A stretch of 64,000 nucleotides of DNA from positions 1,116,001 to 1,180,000 of the forward strand of contig CANMJD010000001.1 in NCBI GenBank assembly GCA_947498155.1, written 5' to 3'. The position numbers and the translations under genes were made by a program. This document shows, one piece after another, positions 55,173 to 64,000 of the stretch; positions within the stretch are counted from its first letter, which is position 1; each line of letters opens with the position of its first letter. This DNA comes from an uncultured Pseudoruegeria sp. (GTDB lineage: Bacteria > Pseudomonadota > Alphaproteobacteria > Rhodobacterales > Rhodobacteraceae). The notes under the pieces were generated by a model. The model did no database searches. It worked only from the letters and a program-made list of their open reading frames with translations, and was not told where the DNA came from.

Positions 55173-55768
55173 CATCAATCATTCAAGCTATTGTTTTTCT
55201 CAAAAATTAATGGCTCGAGCGGATTTGCCCCCCCACTTGATCCCCCACGTTGAATTGGAACTAGTGAGAACACATGGGCGGATTCCGGACTTTCTCTGCG
55301 TGCGCGAGCCAATCAAGGTGCAACGTTGAAAGCCGACGTCCACATTCGCTTGAAATCAAGGTTCTCTCTGCACTGCCGCATGGCGGCTCAGAGCCCAAAA
55401 GGGACTTGCTGTTGGTTTACCCTTCGTAGACGCAGCGCACTTTGCTCCCAAGCTTTGGGTCGAACCTTAGAAAGAAAAGCGGACATTCATTCGCAGAGCC
55501 GTGCGATACAGGGAGTTGATGTCTGAGCTTCGGACTTTTCAAGACTTCGGTTGTTGGGATTCTAGCGCATTGTCAGATTAAACCGATCTGCTAGGGTAAA
55601 CATTCGGAATTACGGCTTTCTTCGTGTCGCGGTGCTTGGTGATGTCCAAGCAAACAAGGGAGTGATGATGGAGATACAAAGCTCTGAGCGGCAAGAGGCC
55701 GAAAAGGCCGTTTAATCTGACAACACGCATTCGAAAGTTCCATCACATCACAAGAAAAGTAGATTGTC
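55173..55768. other. AT-richer non-coding stretch after tRNA-Ser
   Basis: 596 bases with no recognised gene. It contains phrases such as GCGGACATTCATTCGCAGA that resemble decayed roseobacter repeats (impression only), and a 15-codon frame (55668-55715, MEIQSSERQEAEKAV) behind GGGAG that could be a tiny leader. No integrase or tRNA 3' repeat was found. Confidence 0.4.
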
Positions 55769-56818
55769 ATGAAATACACAATAATTGCGTCTGTCAGCGC
55801 CGCCCTCTCACTCGCGTCGGCGGCCTATGGTCAATCTGGTTCCGACAATCTTGGTTCGGTCTCAGAGCTTGCTGAAATTCCGATCACTGTCGATAATTTC
55901 GTTCGGGCCGCGACTGACATTGAGTTTCAAAAATACATCGCATTGGCTGGCGGCGTAAATCGCTTCTTTCACTTTCGAGAGCCAACGCCAGTTGATAACC
56001 AGCCCACAATCGCCATGAATCGGGACACGCTGTATAGTATGATCATCGTGGACATCAGCGAGGGCGCCGTCCTATCGCTACCCGAAGTCGGGCAGCGATA
56101 CTTGAGCGCCATGGTGGTCAACCAGGATCACTATATTAATAAGGTATTTCATGGCGCCGGAACTTACGTGCTCGACATGGATACATTTGACACTCCCTAT
56201 GTCGCCGTGGCCATGCGGACATTGGTGGATGCGTCCGATCCGGAGGATGTTGCAGAGGTAAACGCAATCCAAGACGCAATGCGTGTAGATGCGAACGCAT
56301 CAAACCCTTTCATTCCGCCAAACTATGATGTCGATGCCATTCACGAACTGATCGCGACGCTCATTCCGATTTCTCCGTTTGTCCCAGATGCCGCTCAGAC
56401 TTTTGGCTCAAAGGACGAAGTCGATGGTTTCCGGCATGTGCTGGGGACTGCTGGTGGCTGGGGTGGTCTGCCCGAGAGCGAGGCATTCTATGAGAGTGTG
56501 TACCCACAGCTACCGACGGGCGCGTACAAGATTGAAGTGCCCGCGGACGTACCGGTAGACGCGTTTTGGTCCATCAGCATCTATAATGCGGAGCGTTTCT
56601 TTGAGCCAAACGAGCGCAATGCCTATAACATTAACAGTGTCGATGGAGCCCGAAACGACGATGGATCAATGACAGTGCATCTGGGCGGTTGCGACGATGA
56701 CAGAGTAAACTGCCTGCCGATCATGGAAGGATGGAATTATTCCGTACGCATGTATCAACCAAGACCCGAAATCATCGATGGGAGTTGGACCTTTCCAAGT
56801 GTTCAACCTTTGAATTGA
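55769..56818 (+). CDS. DUF1254/DUF1214 family exported protein (first copy)
   Basis: A 349-residue protein with a signal peptide (MKYTIIASVSAALSLASAAYGQ). DUF1254 hallmarks include NRDTLYSMIIVDIS and MVVNQDHYINKVF; the C-terminal DUF1214 part has DAFWSISIYNAERFFEPNE. Function unknown; some family members are linked to envelope or stress roles. Paralogous to the gene at 56884, both in the AT-richer region after tRNA-Ser. Confidence 0.88.
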   Translation: MKYTIIASVSAALSLASAAYGQSGSDNLGSVSELAEIPITVDNFVRAATDIEFQKYIALAGGVNRFFHFREPTPVDNQPTIAMNRDTLYSMIIVDISEGAVLSLPEVGQRYLSAMVVNQDHYINKVFHGAGTYVLDMDTFDTPYVAVAMRTLVDASDPEDVAEVNAIQDAMRVDANASNPFIPPNYDVDAIHELIATLIPISPFVPDAAQTFGSKDEVDGFRHVLGTAGGWGGLPESEAFYESVYPQLPTGAYKIEVPADVPVDAFWSISIYNAERFFEPNERNAYNINSVDGARNDDGSMTVHLGGCDDDRVNCLPIMEGWNYSVRMYQPRPEIIDGSWTFPSVQPLN

Positions 56819-56883
56819 CTGTGTTGCTAACGCTCCCTCGTCTCCATGAGCAGCCCAGGGCATCTCAAACAGAAAGGCCTATC

Positions 56884-57885
56884 ATGCTTAAAAAGTTTCT
56901 CATTGCTCCGTTGCTGATTCCTACAATCGCCACTGCTCAAGAAGTGAATGTTCAAAACTATGTACGTGCGGAATCAGACACCATGATTCGCGCCAGCCTG
57001 ACCAGCGTCGGGGAAACATCGGTGGGCGAGCTGAACCACCTCAGGGAGCCGACCACGCCGGATAACCAACCGGTTATCCGAATGAATCAGGACACGCTTT
57101 ATTCCGCTGTGGTCGTGGACCTTTCCACGCCAGTTACGCTTGAATTGCCAATTGCCGATGGTCGCTACATGTCGATGCATGTGGTGAATCAGGATCACTT
57201 CATGTCTTTCGAAACAAAGCCAGGGGTGTACAAACTGACAGAAGAGGCCGTGGGAACACGCTTTGCACTGGTTACATTCAGAACCTTTGTTGACCCTAAT
57301 GATCCCCTGGACATCGAACGGGCCCACGCCGCACAGGATGCCATCAAGATAACAGGCGGAGGGAGCGGCGCATTTGAGGCCCCGGACTGGGATCAGGGAA
57401 CACTTTCAAAGGCGCGTAAGTTGATTAGTGACCTTGCGACACTGGGTTTTGAATCAACTTACGCCTTTGGCACAGAAGAAGAAACACAGCCAATCGACCA
57501 TCTCCTTGGCGCTGCCTCGGGGTGGGGTGGGCTCCCACGAGAGGCCGCCTTTTATGTCTTGGGTGCAGAGGATCACAACGATGGCGTGGCGACCTACACG
57601 GTAACGGTCAAGGATGTCCCGGTTGACGGGTTCTGGTCGATCACCGTCTACAACGCCGACGGCTATTTGGAACCAAACGAACTGGGTGTGAATAGCCTGA
57701 ACAACGTGACGGCCTACCGGGATCCGGCAGGTGCGTACACAATACATTTCGGCGGATGCAAGGGCGATCAAGACAATTGCATTCCGATTTCGCAGGGTTG
57801 GAACTACGTGATCAGAATGTACACTCCGCGCGCGGAAATTCTGGATCGTTCCTGGGTGTTCCCCAAGCTGGTGAAACAGGAGTAA
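56884..57885 (+). CDS. DUF1254/DUF1214 family exported protein (second copy)
   Basis: A 333-residue paralogue of the preceding gene, with a signal peptide (MLKKFLIAPLLIPTIATAQ). It shares NQDTLYSAVVVDLS, HVVNQDHFMSF and the GFWSITVYNADGYLEPNE block with its neighbour. The ATG at 56884 follows AGAAAGG; the frame extends to 56731 inside the first gene. Divergence between the copies suggests old duplication or separate acquisition. Confidence 0.87.
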   Translation: MLKKFLIAPLLIPTIATAQEVNVQNYVRAESDTMIRASLTSVGETSVGELNHLREPTTPDNQPVIRMNQDTLYSAVVVDLSTPVTLELPIADGRYMSMHVVNQDHFMSFETKPGVYKLTEEAVGTRFALVTFRTFVDPNDPLDIERAHAAQDAIKITGGGSGAFEAPDWDQGTLSKARKLISDLATLGFESTYAFGTEEETQPIDHLLGAASGWGGLPREAAFYVLGAEDHNDGVATYTVTVKDVPVDGFWSITVYNADGYLEPNELGVNSLNNVTAYRDPAGAYTIHFGGCKGDQDNCIPISQGWNYVIRMYTPRAEILDRSWVFPKLVKQE

Positions 57886-57996
57886 ATAGAGATATCATAA
57901 TGGCCACGACGTAGATATCGGCTACAAGTGCATCAGAATACTCCCAACCTGGCACTCATCGGATGTCGGGCTGAGCAGCAAAATAGGACACTCACC

Positions 57997-58347
57997 ATGA
58001 ATGCAGACGGCTTCTATCATCACCTGAAATCTGTAAGAAGTGGGATCATATTGACGGGGTCAGGAGAAGCATTTGACGTCCATGATGGGCAGATCGGTAG
58101 GACGACTGGCGATGGAGAAGCCGTTGATCGCGTTTTGACCGGGCCAGAGAACACACTTCTAGTTCTGGCGTTCGACGTCAATGAAGACGGAGACTTTGAA
58201 ACAGCGCAAGATTTAGATGCAAAGAAAGCGCTCATGACGACAGTTTATGGTTTCCATACCCACGCTGGCAAACTGAAGCCAATGAAGAAGGAAGAAACAG
58301 AACAGATGTACAAGTCAATCAACCGTTTTGTTGATGCACCGGATTGA
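57997..58347 (+). CDS. Small acidic EF-hand-like protein
   Basis: A 116-residue protein without a clear signal peptide. DVNEDGDFETAQDLD resembles a calcium-binding loop (D-x-N-x-D-G), though position 12 is Gln rather than Glu, so true EF-hand function is uncertain. The C-terminus (KKALMTTVYGFHTHAGKLKPMKKEE) is unrecognised. The ATG at 57997 follows TAGGA. Its stop directly abuts the MscS gene start, indicating co-expression with an ion channel. Confidence 0.6.
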   Translation: MNADGFYHHLKSVRSGIILTGSGEAFDVHDGQIGRTTGDGEAVDRVLTGPENTLLVLAFDVNEDGDFETAQDLDAKKALMTTVYGFHTHAGKLKPMKKEETEQMYKSINRFVDAPD

Positions 58348-59754
58348 ATGAATTCTGTGAGAGCCATAAAAGCTATTTCAAAACAAATGAGCGGATCCGG
58401 TGTGATAGGATCGCCTGTTTTCTCTGCCGCATTTTTTTTTGTATTGATGCTTTCCTTGGTGCTTGTCGCCATGCCGGTCTCGGTAGCGTCTCAAACTCAA
58501 GATCCCTCGACATCAAGCGCAGGTGAAGAATCCGTTGGGTCGGTCAGTGATCCAAATCAAACGTATATCAAGGCTGCAACTGATCCAGATGTCAGCAATG
58601 CTGATTTAAGACAAATGCTGCTACCGCTTACGGCAGCACAAATTTCAAAGGTCACCGAAGGTTGGCAAAGACTTCTGCAGGAGAATGTTCAGCAGAGCGT
58701 TGATCTTCAGCGTTCACTCAAAGGTTTGGATGCTGAAAATACGCAAATCACAAGACAGAAACTAGTCGAACTTACCGACAACAGAACCCTGATTCAGAGG
58801 AATTACTCCACATCCTTGCAAGCGTGGACGAAGAAGGGGGGGGCGGCTGAAGAAACCAAACCTTACCGCGATTACCTTTCAGCTTTGACTGCCGAACTCA
58901 TCCAGGTGACGGATAATTTGACATTGGTCGAGAGTGGTGTCCGGTGGATCTTTTCCTCGAATGGTGGCCTGGATTTTCTTAAGAAAATTGGGATCATATT
59001 GGTATCGATATGGGGCATGAGGATGGCTGCTCGCTTCCTACGTCGCATGACGCAGAAAGCACTGGATCGGCAGCGTGATCTATCTGAGTCCTTGAAAAGT
59101 TTTATTCCCAAAGTTGTCTACTGGGGAACCTTTGTTGTTGGTCTTATGTTTCTTCTCTCTGGGTTGGGTTTTTACCTTGCGCCCATTCTGACCATTTTCG
59201 GCGGTCTATCGATTGTCATCGCATTTGCCATGCAGGAAACCTTGGGAAACCTCGCTGCTGGCTTGATGATCATGGTGTTCAAGCCATTTGATTTTGGGGA
59301 TTACGTTGAAATGTCTGGGGTTGCTGGAGAAGTTTATGGCATGAGCATCATCTCAACGACCATCCGCACCTTTGACAACAAGTTTATTATCGTCCCAAAC
59401 TCGACGGTTTGGGGAGATGTAATAACGAATGTGAACGTCGCTAAAACACGCCGCGTCGATATGGTGTTTCGAATTGGTTATGATGATGATGTCGAAAAAG
59501 CCAAGGCAATCCTAATGGACCTTTGCACTAGCCATGAAAAAGTTCTGAAGGACCCTGCACCTTCTGTTTTTATGGCAGCTATCGACGAGTCATCGGTTAA
59601 TGTGAACTGTCGGCCGTGGGTTCTGACGGGCGACTATTGGACCGTCTATTGGGACCTAATTGATAAGGGGAAGAAGTCTTTTGATGCGGAAGGTATTTCT
59701 ACGCCGTTACCTCAGAAGCAAGTACACATTGTGGAAAAAGCGCAGGCAGACTGA
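58348..59754 (+). CDS. MscS-family mechanosensitive channel
   Basis: A 468-residue channel protein. An N-terminal hydrophobic or signal-like segment (FFFVLMLSLVLVAMPVSVAS) is followed by a periplasmic helical or coiled-coil region (about residues 90-180), then transmembrane helices and the MscS core, GGLSIVIAFAMQETLGNLAAGLMI with PFDFGDYVEMSGVAGEVYGM. Such channels release solutes on osmotic downshift. It starts immediately after the preceding stop (TGAATG). Confidence 0.9.
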   Translation: MNSVRAIKAISKQMSGSGVIGSPVFSAAFFFVLMLSLVLVAMPVSVASQTQDPSTSSAGEESVGSVSDPNQTYIKAATDPDVSNADLRQMLLPLTAAQISKVTEGWQRLLQENVQQSVDLQRSLKGLDAENTQITRQKLVELTDNRTLIQRNYSTSLQAWTKKGGAAEETKPYRDYLSALTAELIQVTDNLTLVESGVRWIFSSNGGLDFLKKIGIILVSIWGMRMAARFLRRMTQKALDRQRDLSESLKSFIPKVVYWGTFVVGLMFLLSGLGFYLAPILTIFGGLSIVIAFAMQETLGNLAAGLMIMVFKPFDFGDYVEMSGVAGEVYGMSIISTTIRTFDNKFIIVPNSTVWGDVITNVNVAKTRRVDMVFRIGYDDDVEKAKAILMDLCTSHEKVLKDPAPSVFMAAIDESSVNVNCRPWVLTGDYWTVYWDLIDKGKKSFDAEGISTPLPQKQVHIVEKAQAD

Positions 59755-59902
59755 TCAAAAAAGTACCCTGAAAGTTCAGTGTTGCCATTGCTTGTTTAAC
59801 GGGATGACCGGGCCAATCAGTTCGGTCTCTTCAGTTCTGTCCGTTTCTCAGTCACCAGAGGATTGGGTTATGTAGTAACAAGCATGAAAAAGGGAGATGA
59901 AG

Positions 59903-61030
59903 ATGGGGAATTCAGCATCGCGAGGCCTCACAACAGAGTGGCCTATAGCGCTGATTTGGATGTCATTTCTTCTAATGACGCTGATTGGTTCATCTCTGAA
60001 GCCAGAGGTGATCGGTGCAACGTCTTCTCTCGTGGTACTTGCCGCGATTTTCGGCGTGATGCTTCTGGCTGTTTTTCGCGTCGTGCATCATGCCGAATGC
60101 CTTGCCGAGATTTTTGGCGAACCGTTTGGGACACTGATCCTTACGTTGTCCGTGATCGGTATCGAAGTCGCCGTAATTACCGCTGTTATGCTAACTGGCG
60201 ATAACACACCGACCCTTGCGCGGGATACGATGTTTTCCGTGCTGATGATTGTTCTGAATGGTCTTGTCGGGTTGAGCCTCCTTCTGGGAGGACGCCGCCA
60301 TGGGCTACAAGCGTTCAATCTGTCAGGCGCGAATGCTTACCTAGTGGTGTTGCTGCCTGTTGCCATAACCAGTTTAGTGTTGCCCAGTTTTACTCAATCC
60401 GCACCAGGTGGTGGGCTGTCACCTTTGCAAACAGTTTTCCAAATCACTATGTCGATTATCCTGTACGGCGTGTTTCTGGTATTTCAGACCGTAAAAATCC
60501 CAATGGCCTTTCAACAGCCTCAGCTCGAAAATAACAAACCTGAACAACATCAAACTCATCACCAAACCCTCGAAGTCAAAGGGACGATCTTTCACTCGGT
60601 GGGGTTGGCTCTTACACTTATTCCTCTTGTTCTAATGTCGAAAAAACTGGCTATCTATGTTGATTTTGGCATCGCTCAAGTTGGTGCTCCGGTCGCGCTC
60701 GGAGGGTTCATTGTTGCAATCATGATTTTGACACCCGAAGCGCTCGCTGCTTTTGATGCTGCAAAGCAAAATCAGCTACAGCGAGCTGTCAACATATGTC
60801 TTGGTTCTGCATTGGCAACAATCGGACTTACAGTGCCAGCGGTTCTTATCGCTGGGATGATTGTTGGGTTACCTGTGGAGCTGGGGCTTGAATCTCCTGA
60901 GATCGTCCTTCTTGCTTTGTCGCTGTCGATTAGCATTGTGACTTTTGTCGGCTCAAGAACAAACGCACTGCAAGGAGTGGTACACTTAGCCGTATTTTTC
61001 GCTTACTTAGTTTTGATCTTTGATGTGTGA
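59903..61030 (+). CDS. Ca2+/H+ antiporter-like protein (CaCA superfamily, ChaA-like)
   Basis: A 375-residue membrane protein with about 11 helices. GEPFGTLILTLSVIGIEVAVITAVML and, in the second half, TPEALAAFDAAKQNQLQRAVN are the two alpha-repeat regions of cation/Ca2+ exchangers; a His/Gln-rich loop (NNKPEQHQTHHQ) lies between. The ATG at 59903 follows GGGAG by 7 bases and was chosen over the ATG two codons upstream. Ion specificity (Ca2+, K+, Na+) is not determinable. Confidence 0.85.
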   Translation: MGNSASRGLTTEWPIALIWMSFLLMTLIGSSLKPEVIGATSSLVVLAAIFGVMLLAVFRVVHHAECLAEIFGEPFGTLILTLSVIGIEVAVITAVMLTGDNTPTLARDTMFSVLMIVLNGLVGLSLLLGGRRHGLQAFNLSGANAYLVVLLPVAITSLVLPSFTQSAPGGGLSPLQTVFQITMSIILYGVFLVFQTVKIPMAFQQPQLENNKPEQHQTHHQTLEVKGTIFHSVGLALTLIPLVLMSKKLAIYVDFGIAQVGAPVALGGFIVAIMILTPEALAAFDAAKQNQLQRAVNICLGSALATIGLTVPAVLIAGMIVGLPVELGLESPEIVLLALSLSISIVTFVGSRTNALQGVVHLAVFFAYLVLIFDV

Positions 61031-61125
61031 GCCCAGATACAGAAAGACCGTCCCTACGGTGCAAAAGGTTCTGAAAAAGGTTAAAACTGAGTAATAGTTC
61101 TTGATAACGAACAGGGAGAAACTTT

Positions 61126-61611
61126 GTGAAAATCTGGATGCATTTGATACCACTCGTCTTCACAGCAATGACAAGCTGGGCCCACGCTGACGGCACCACG
61201 TTTAAAGCACTCTCCGAAACAATCTATGTGCCAGCTTACTCCGAAGTCCTTATTGGTCCAGAGAGTTCACAGCAGATGACAATAACAATTGTCATTCATA
61301 ATGTCGATCCAGAGCAAGCAATCAATCTCCAGATGGTCAGCTATCACGATCATCAAGGAGCGCAGGTTCAAAGCCTATTGAAGGAAGCGATCACAATTCC
61401 GCCTTTTGGGTCATGGAAACATTTGATCGGTATCAAAGATAAAACGGGTGGGGTCGGTGCCAACTTTCTTATCGACTGGACCAGCGAGACACCCGCAAAC
61501 TCCCCAATTGCAGAAGCTTTGATGATAGGCGGAACAGGGACGCAAGGTATATCCTTTACGAGCAGAGGCCGTGTTATTGTAAGGGAGGTTGCGGGTGCTT
61601 CTCAGAACTGA
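61126..61611 (+). CDS. DUF3124 exported protein
   Basis: A 161-residue protein with a signal peptide (MKIWMHLIPLVFTAMTSWAHA). Family features of DUF3124 include IYVPAYSEVLIGPES, VGANFLIDWTSE and QGISFTSRGRVIV. Function unknown. It uses a GTG start with AGGGAG seven bases before. Last intact gene before the IS remnant. Confidence 0.8.
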   Translation: MKIWMHLIPLVFTAMTSWAHADGTTFKALSETIYVPAYSEVLIGPESSQQMTITIVIHNVDPEQAINLQMVSYHDHQGAQVQSLLKEAITIPPFGSWKHLIGIKDKTGGVGANFLIDWTSETPANSPIAEALMIGGTGTQGISFTSRGRVIVREVAGASQN

Positions 61612-61973
61612 AATCTGTTCGGTGTACCTCCAGAAACTACGTGGCGAATGCTTCTCCATCCATTTCCACTTTGATCACTCACGGCGCGAGCAGGCTGCCC
61701 TGGGTCAGGCCTGCGATGAACGTTTGCGTATCTATCGCAATAAATACTGTATAGTGTGAATTAGGTCTATGTCGGCTTCGTCCGCTATATCGCCGTAGCG
61801 TTAGACTGACGCTAAGGTCGGCTTGGGGCTGTGAGCTGTCCTTGATCGTTCACCACCTAATGGCGGCATTGTCCGCATTGCTGCCCCTCGCCACCTGAAA
61901 ATGCTGCAGGATCGACGAAGGGCCGCTTCGGTGAAGCTGCGGTGCGGCACCGTTGCCGGACATCAAGGTCGGC

Positions 61974-62576
61974 TTCCACAAAACCGTTTTGCATGGGCTT
62001 GCCGGGCGCGATGTAGTGCCAGTCAACCTTGCGGTCTTCTTGCCACTTCAGGATCGCATTCGAAGTCAGTTCGGTCCCATTGTCGCTGACCACCATACAG
62101 GGATATCCACGCATCTAAGCAATACAGTCCAACTCACGACCCACACGTTCGCCTGAGAGCGATGTGTCGACCACAGCAGCCAAACATTCGCGGCTGAAGT
62201 CATCTATCACGTTCAGGATGCGGAAGCGGCGACCGCAGGACAGGCTGTCGGACACAAAGTCCAGAGACCAACGCTGGTTCGGCCCCTGTGGGGTCGCCAT
62301 TGGTGTTCTGGTGCCCACTGCACGCTTGCGCCCGCTACGTTTACGAACCGTTAACCCTTCTTCGCGGTAGATCCGGTAAAGCTTCTTCCAGTTCACACGC
62401 CAGCCCTCCCGCTTGAGCAAGATGTGCAGTCGACGATACCCAAACCGCCGCCTCTCGGACGACAGCTCCGTCAACCGATCCCGCAAATCAGTGTCCGCTG
62501 GCCGCTTTGATGTCCGCCGATAGACACGTGGATCAATCCCGGCCAAAGCGCAGGCCCGCTGCGGGGCGGCAGTTTT
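61974..62576 (-). pseudogene. Decayed IS3-family transposase (OrfB fragment)
   Basis: Minus-strand frame with IS3 OrfB features: RRFGYRRLHILLKREGWRVN, GPNQRWSLDFVSDSL (first catalytic Asp), VVSDNGTELTS (second Asp) and YIAPGKPMQNGFVE (Glu). An in-frame TAG at 62115-62117 interrupts it where relatives have Glu-Met, and after the Glu the sequence stops matching, so the C-terminus is lost. No intact OrfA or clear terminal inverted repeats were found. Confidence 0.8.
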
Positions 62577-62919
62577 TTGTATGGCACCTCCCGAAATGGG
62601 CGAACTGATTGGAGGGTAGAGGCGTTACTTATGCAGAGTGGAAAGATCGTGAAATCGCTGAAGCGATTGGCGAAACTCCTGTCTAAGTTCCCTTCGTTCG
62701 GGGCATTCTATCCCGCTTTGGCAAAAGGGCGGCGGTCGCAAAAACTGCAATCCCGCCGCCCTTGGTTAATACTCCCGCTAAACCACTAACCCATTGGATT
62801 GTCGGTTTAACAATTCTACAGGCTCCCCCGCACCACCTTCATGCTGAAGAAGCCAGCCACCATCAACAAGCGCCTTAATTGCGCCCTCTCCCAACTATAG
62901 GAGAGGAGCACTTTCCGCA
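62577..62919. other. Non-coding stretch after the IS remnant
   Basis: 343 bases with no recognised gene; short open frames here lack ribosome-binding sites and family matches. It probably contains the worn right end of the IS element. Confidence 0.4.
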
Positions 62920-63663
62920 TTACGAGAATAGCATACCGCCGTTGATGTCGATGTTCGCACCGGTGATGAATGCAGAGTCATCGCAAGCAAGGAACAGAAC
63001 CAGATCGGCAACATCTTCAACTGTACCTTGGCGCTTCAAAGGGGCCGTCGCCTCAAAGCCGCGACGACCAGCATCCGGTGTGTGAATGTTGTGGAAATCG
63101 GTGTCGATCATACCGGGGCACAGCGCGTTTACACGAATTTCCGGGCCAACTTCTTTGGCCAACCCCCGTGTCATCGTCATAACAGCGCCCTTTGAGGTCG
63201 CATATGCCACCGCCCCACCGCCGCCACCATCACGCGCAGCTTGGCTGGCAAGGTTCACAATCGCACCGGATTTCATGTGCGCAAGGCAGGCCTTGGTCAT
63301 CATGAAGGTGCTGGTCAGGTTCAGCGACATAACAGCTTCCCAATGGCTTAGCTCCATGTCGGCGATTTTCTTACGGGCAATCAGGCCACCGGCGTTATTC
63401 ACCAGAATATCCAAGCCACCGAAAGCGTCTACTGTTTTGCCAACCAGCGCATCAACGTCTGCTTGATTGTTCAGATCGCCCTGCACGGCAATCGCCTTGC
63501 CGCCGGCGGCCTCGATTTTTGCGACCACCGCATCGGCTCCTTTGGAGCTAGCGAAATAGTTAATCGCCACATTGGCCCCTTCGGCGGCTAGTTTGATCGC
63601 TACGGCTGCGCCGATGTCGCGACCGCCACCGGTGACGATTGCTGTTTTTCCTGCAAGTTTCAT
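62920..63663 (-). CDS. Short-chain dehydrogenase/reductase
   Basis: A 247-residue classical SDR. Cofactor motif TGGGRDIGAAVA (residues 11-22), NNAG at 88-91, catalytic Ser in VNLASQAARDG and YATSK (Tyr/Lys). Basic residues after the second strand are few, and Ser/Lys in YFASSKG suggest NADP may be preferred; the substrate is unknown (FabG-like sugar or acyl reductases are common). It starts after AGGATATCCA and lies 50 bases downstream of a dehydrogenase gene, probably the same operon. Confidence 0.9.
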   Translation of the reverse strand: MKLAGKTAIVTGGGRDIGAAVAIKLAAEGANVAINYFASSKGADAVVAKIEAAGGKAIAVQGDLNNQADVDALVGKTVDAFGGLDILVNNAGGLIARKKIADMELSHWEAVMSLNLTSTFMMTKACLAHMKSGAIVNLASQAARDGGGGGAVAYATSKGAVMTMTRGLAKEVGPEIRVNALCPGMIDTDFHNIHTPDAGRRGFEATAPLKRQGTVEDVADLVLFLACDDSAFITGANIDINGGMLFS

Positions 63664-63712
63664 TGGATATCCTATTTAGTTTATTCACCACGCCCGGAAG
63701 CGTGGTTCAATT

Positions 63713-64000
63713 TTAGCTTTTGAGTTCAAGGAAATAGTCGAAGATCTCAGGGACATTGCCCTCGCCCATTCCGGCTTCAACAGCAGCTTGAAGCGCCTGC
63801 GAGGTGCCTTCCGCGATGCGGGCGCTTGTGCCCATGTCTTCGGCCATCTCCAAAAAGTAACCGAGGTCTTTATTGGCGTTGTTAATCGAGAAACCCAGAT
63901 CGCTCACTCCGTCCACTGCGTAATTTTTGCAAAACCCCATAAAGGGCGAATTGGACGGTCCCGTCGACATGATCTCATAGAGTTGGGCCCGATCGACGCC
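63713..64000 (-). CDS. 3-hydroxyisobutyrate/6-phosphogluconate dehydrogenase-like protein (C-terminal part; 5' end outside window)
   Basis: The frame is open to the last base, so this is the last 95 residues of a longer protein. It resembles the C-terminal helical domain of 3-hydroxyisobutyrate-dehydrogenase-type enzymes, including NANKDLGYFLEMAEDMG, where KDLGY holds the catalytic lysine region. The full protein probably is about 290-300 residues. It precedes the SDR gene, suggesting a small oxidoreductase operon. Confidence 0.8.
   Translation of the reverse strand, partial: GVDRAQLYEIMSTGPSNSPFMGFCKNYAVDGVSDLGFSINNANKDLGYFLEMAEDMGTSARIAEGTSQALQAAVEAGMGEGNVPEIFDYFLELKS

Noticed and set aside
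55083-62919. Complete integrative element at tRNA-Ser
   Set aside because: No integrase and no second copy of the tRNA 3' end were found; only an island-like change in composition and gene content remains.

Overview
The window reads as a chromosomal segment of an alphaproteobacterium of the order Rhodobacterales (Roseobacter group). The basis is the gene content and order: sdhCDAB, mcl2/mch, mdh, sucCD-sucAB, lpdA, ccr and ecm lie in one block, as in Rhodobacter-type genomes (from memory). Small marker families of that order are also present (FYDLN-acid protein, TIGR02186 protein next to a TSUP transporter, NnrU, DUF1737). Most of the window is a dense GC-rich core with many 1-4 base stop/start overlaps. 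About 55.2-62.9 kb is visibly AT-richer and looser.

Layout. 1-6.7 kb: glnD (5' end outside the window), murJ, a rhomboid-fold protein lacking catalytic residues, trpS and a GNAT gene. 6.9-13 kb: YegD-like Hsp70, L,D-transpeptidase, VOC protein, class IV aminotransferase, UspA, nfuA (behind two iron-type operators), tsaB and rimI. 13.1-17.7 kb: a four-gene nucleoside-type BMP/ABC importer behind a RutR-like operator. 17.8-21.7 kb: TSUP plus TIGR02186 pair, YrbL kinase-like protein and a RecD-like helicase. 21.8-26.9 kb: ccr, a PlsB-like acyltransferase and ecm. 27-32 kb: a secreted Cys-rich protein, a glycosyltransferase-like protein, deoD, a DUF1989 protein and an FAD dehydrogenase. 32.3-41.6 kb: sdhCDAB, a DUF4344 peptidase, the mcl2-nnrU-DUF1737-mch operon, a TSUP permease and mdh. 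43.4-53.4 kb: sucCD, DUF805, sucAB, two small genes, lpdA and a GntR/FCD regulator. 53.4-55.2 kb: YgjP-like protease, FYDLN protein, tRNA-Ala(GGC) and tRNA-Ser(GCT). 55.2-62.9 kb: an accessory region next to tRNA-Ser with two DUF1254 paralogues, an acidic EF-hand-like protein, an MscS channel, a Ca2+/H+ antiporter-like protein, a DUF3124 protein and a decayed IS3 transposase. 62.9-64 kb: an SDR and the end of a 3-hydroxyisobutyrate-dehydrogenase-like gene.

How it works together: the central block couples the TCA cycle (Sdh, Mdh, Suc, Lpd) to the ethylmalonyl-CoA pathway (Ccr, Ecm, Mch, Mcl2), which assimilates acetyl-CoA without isocitrate lyase. The sequence suggests two local regulatory codes. 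(1) A tandem palindrome TGTGATCACA, with copies 21 bp apart, lies upstream of both sdhCDAB and sucCD; a single copy lies directly before the gntR gene in the same block. This suggests a self-regulated GntR TCA-cycle regulator. (2) A 13-bp element TGCCGCAGCGCAG is identical in front of ccr, mcl2-mch and mdh, with a near copy in front of ecm, suggesting a separate ethylmalonyl-CoA-pathway regulon. These two codes are the most interesting observations. No CRISPR array, prophage or antiviral defence system was seen.
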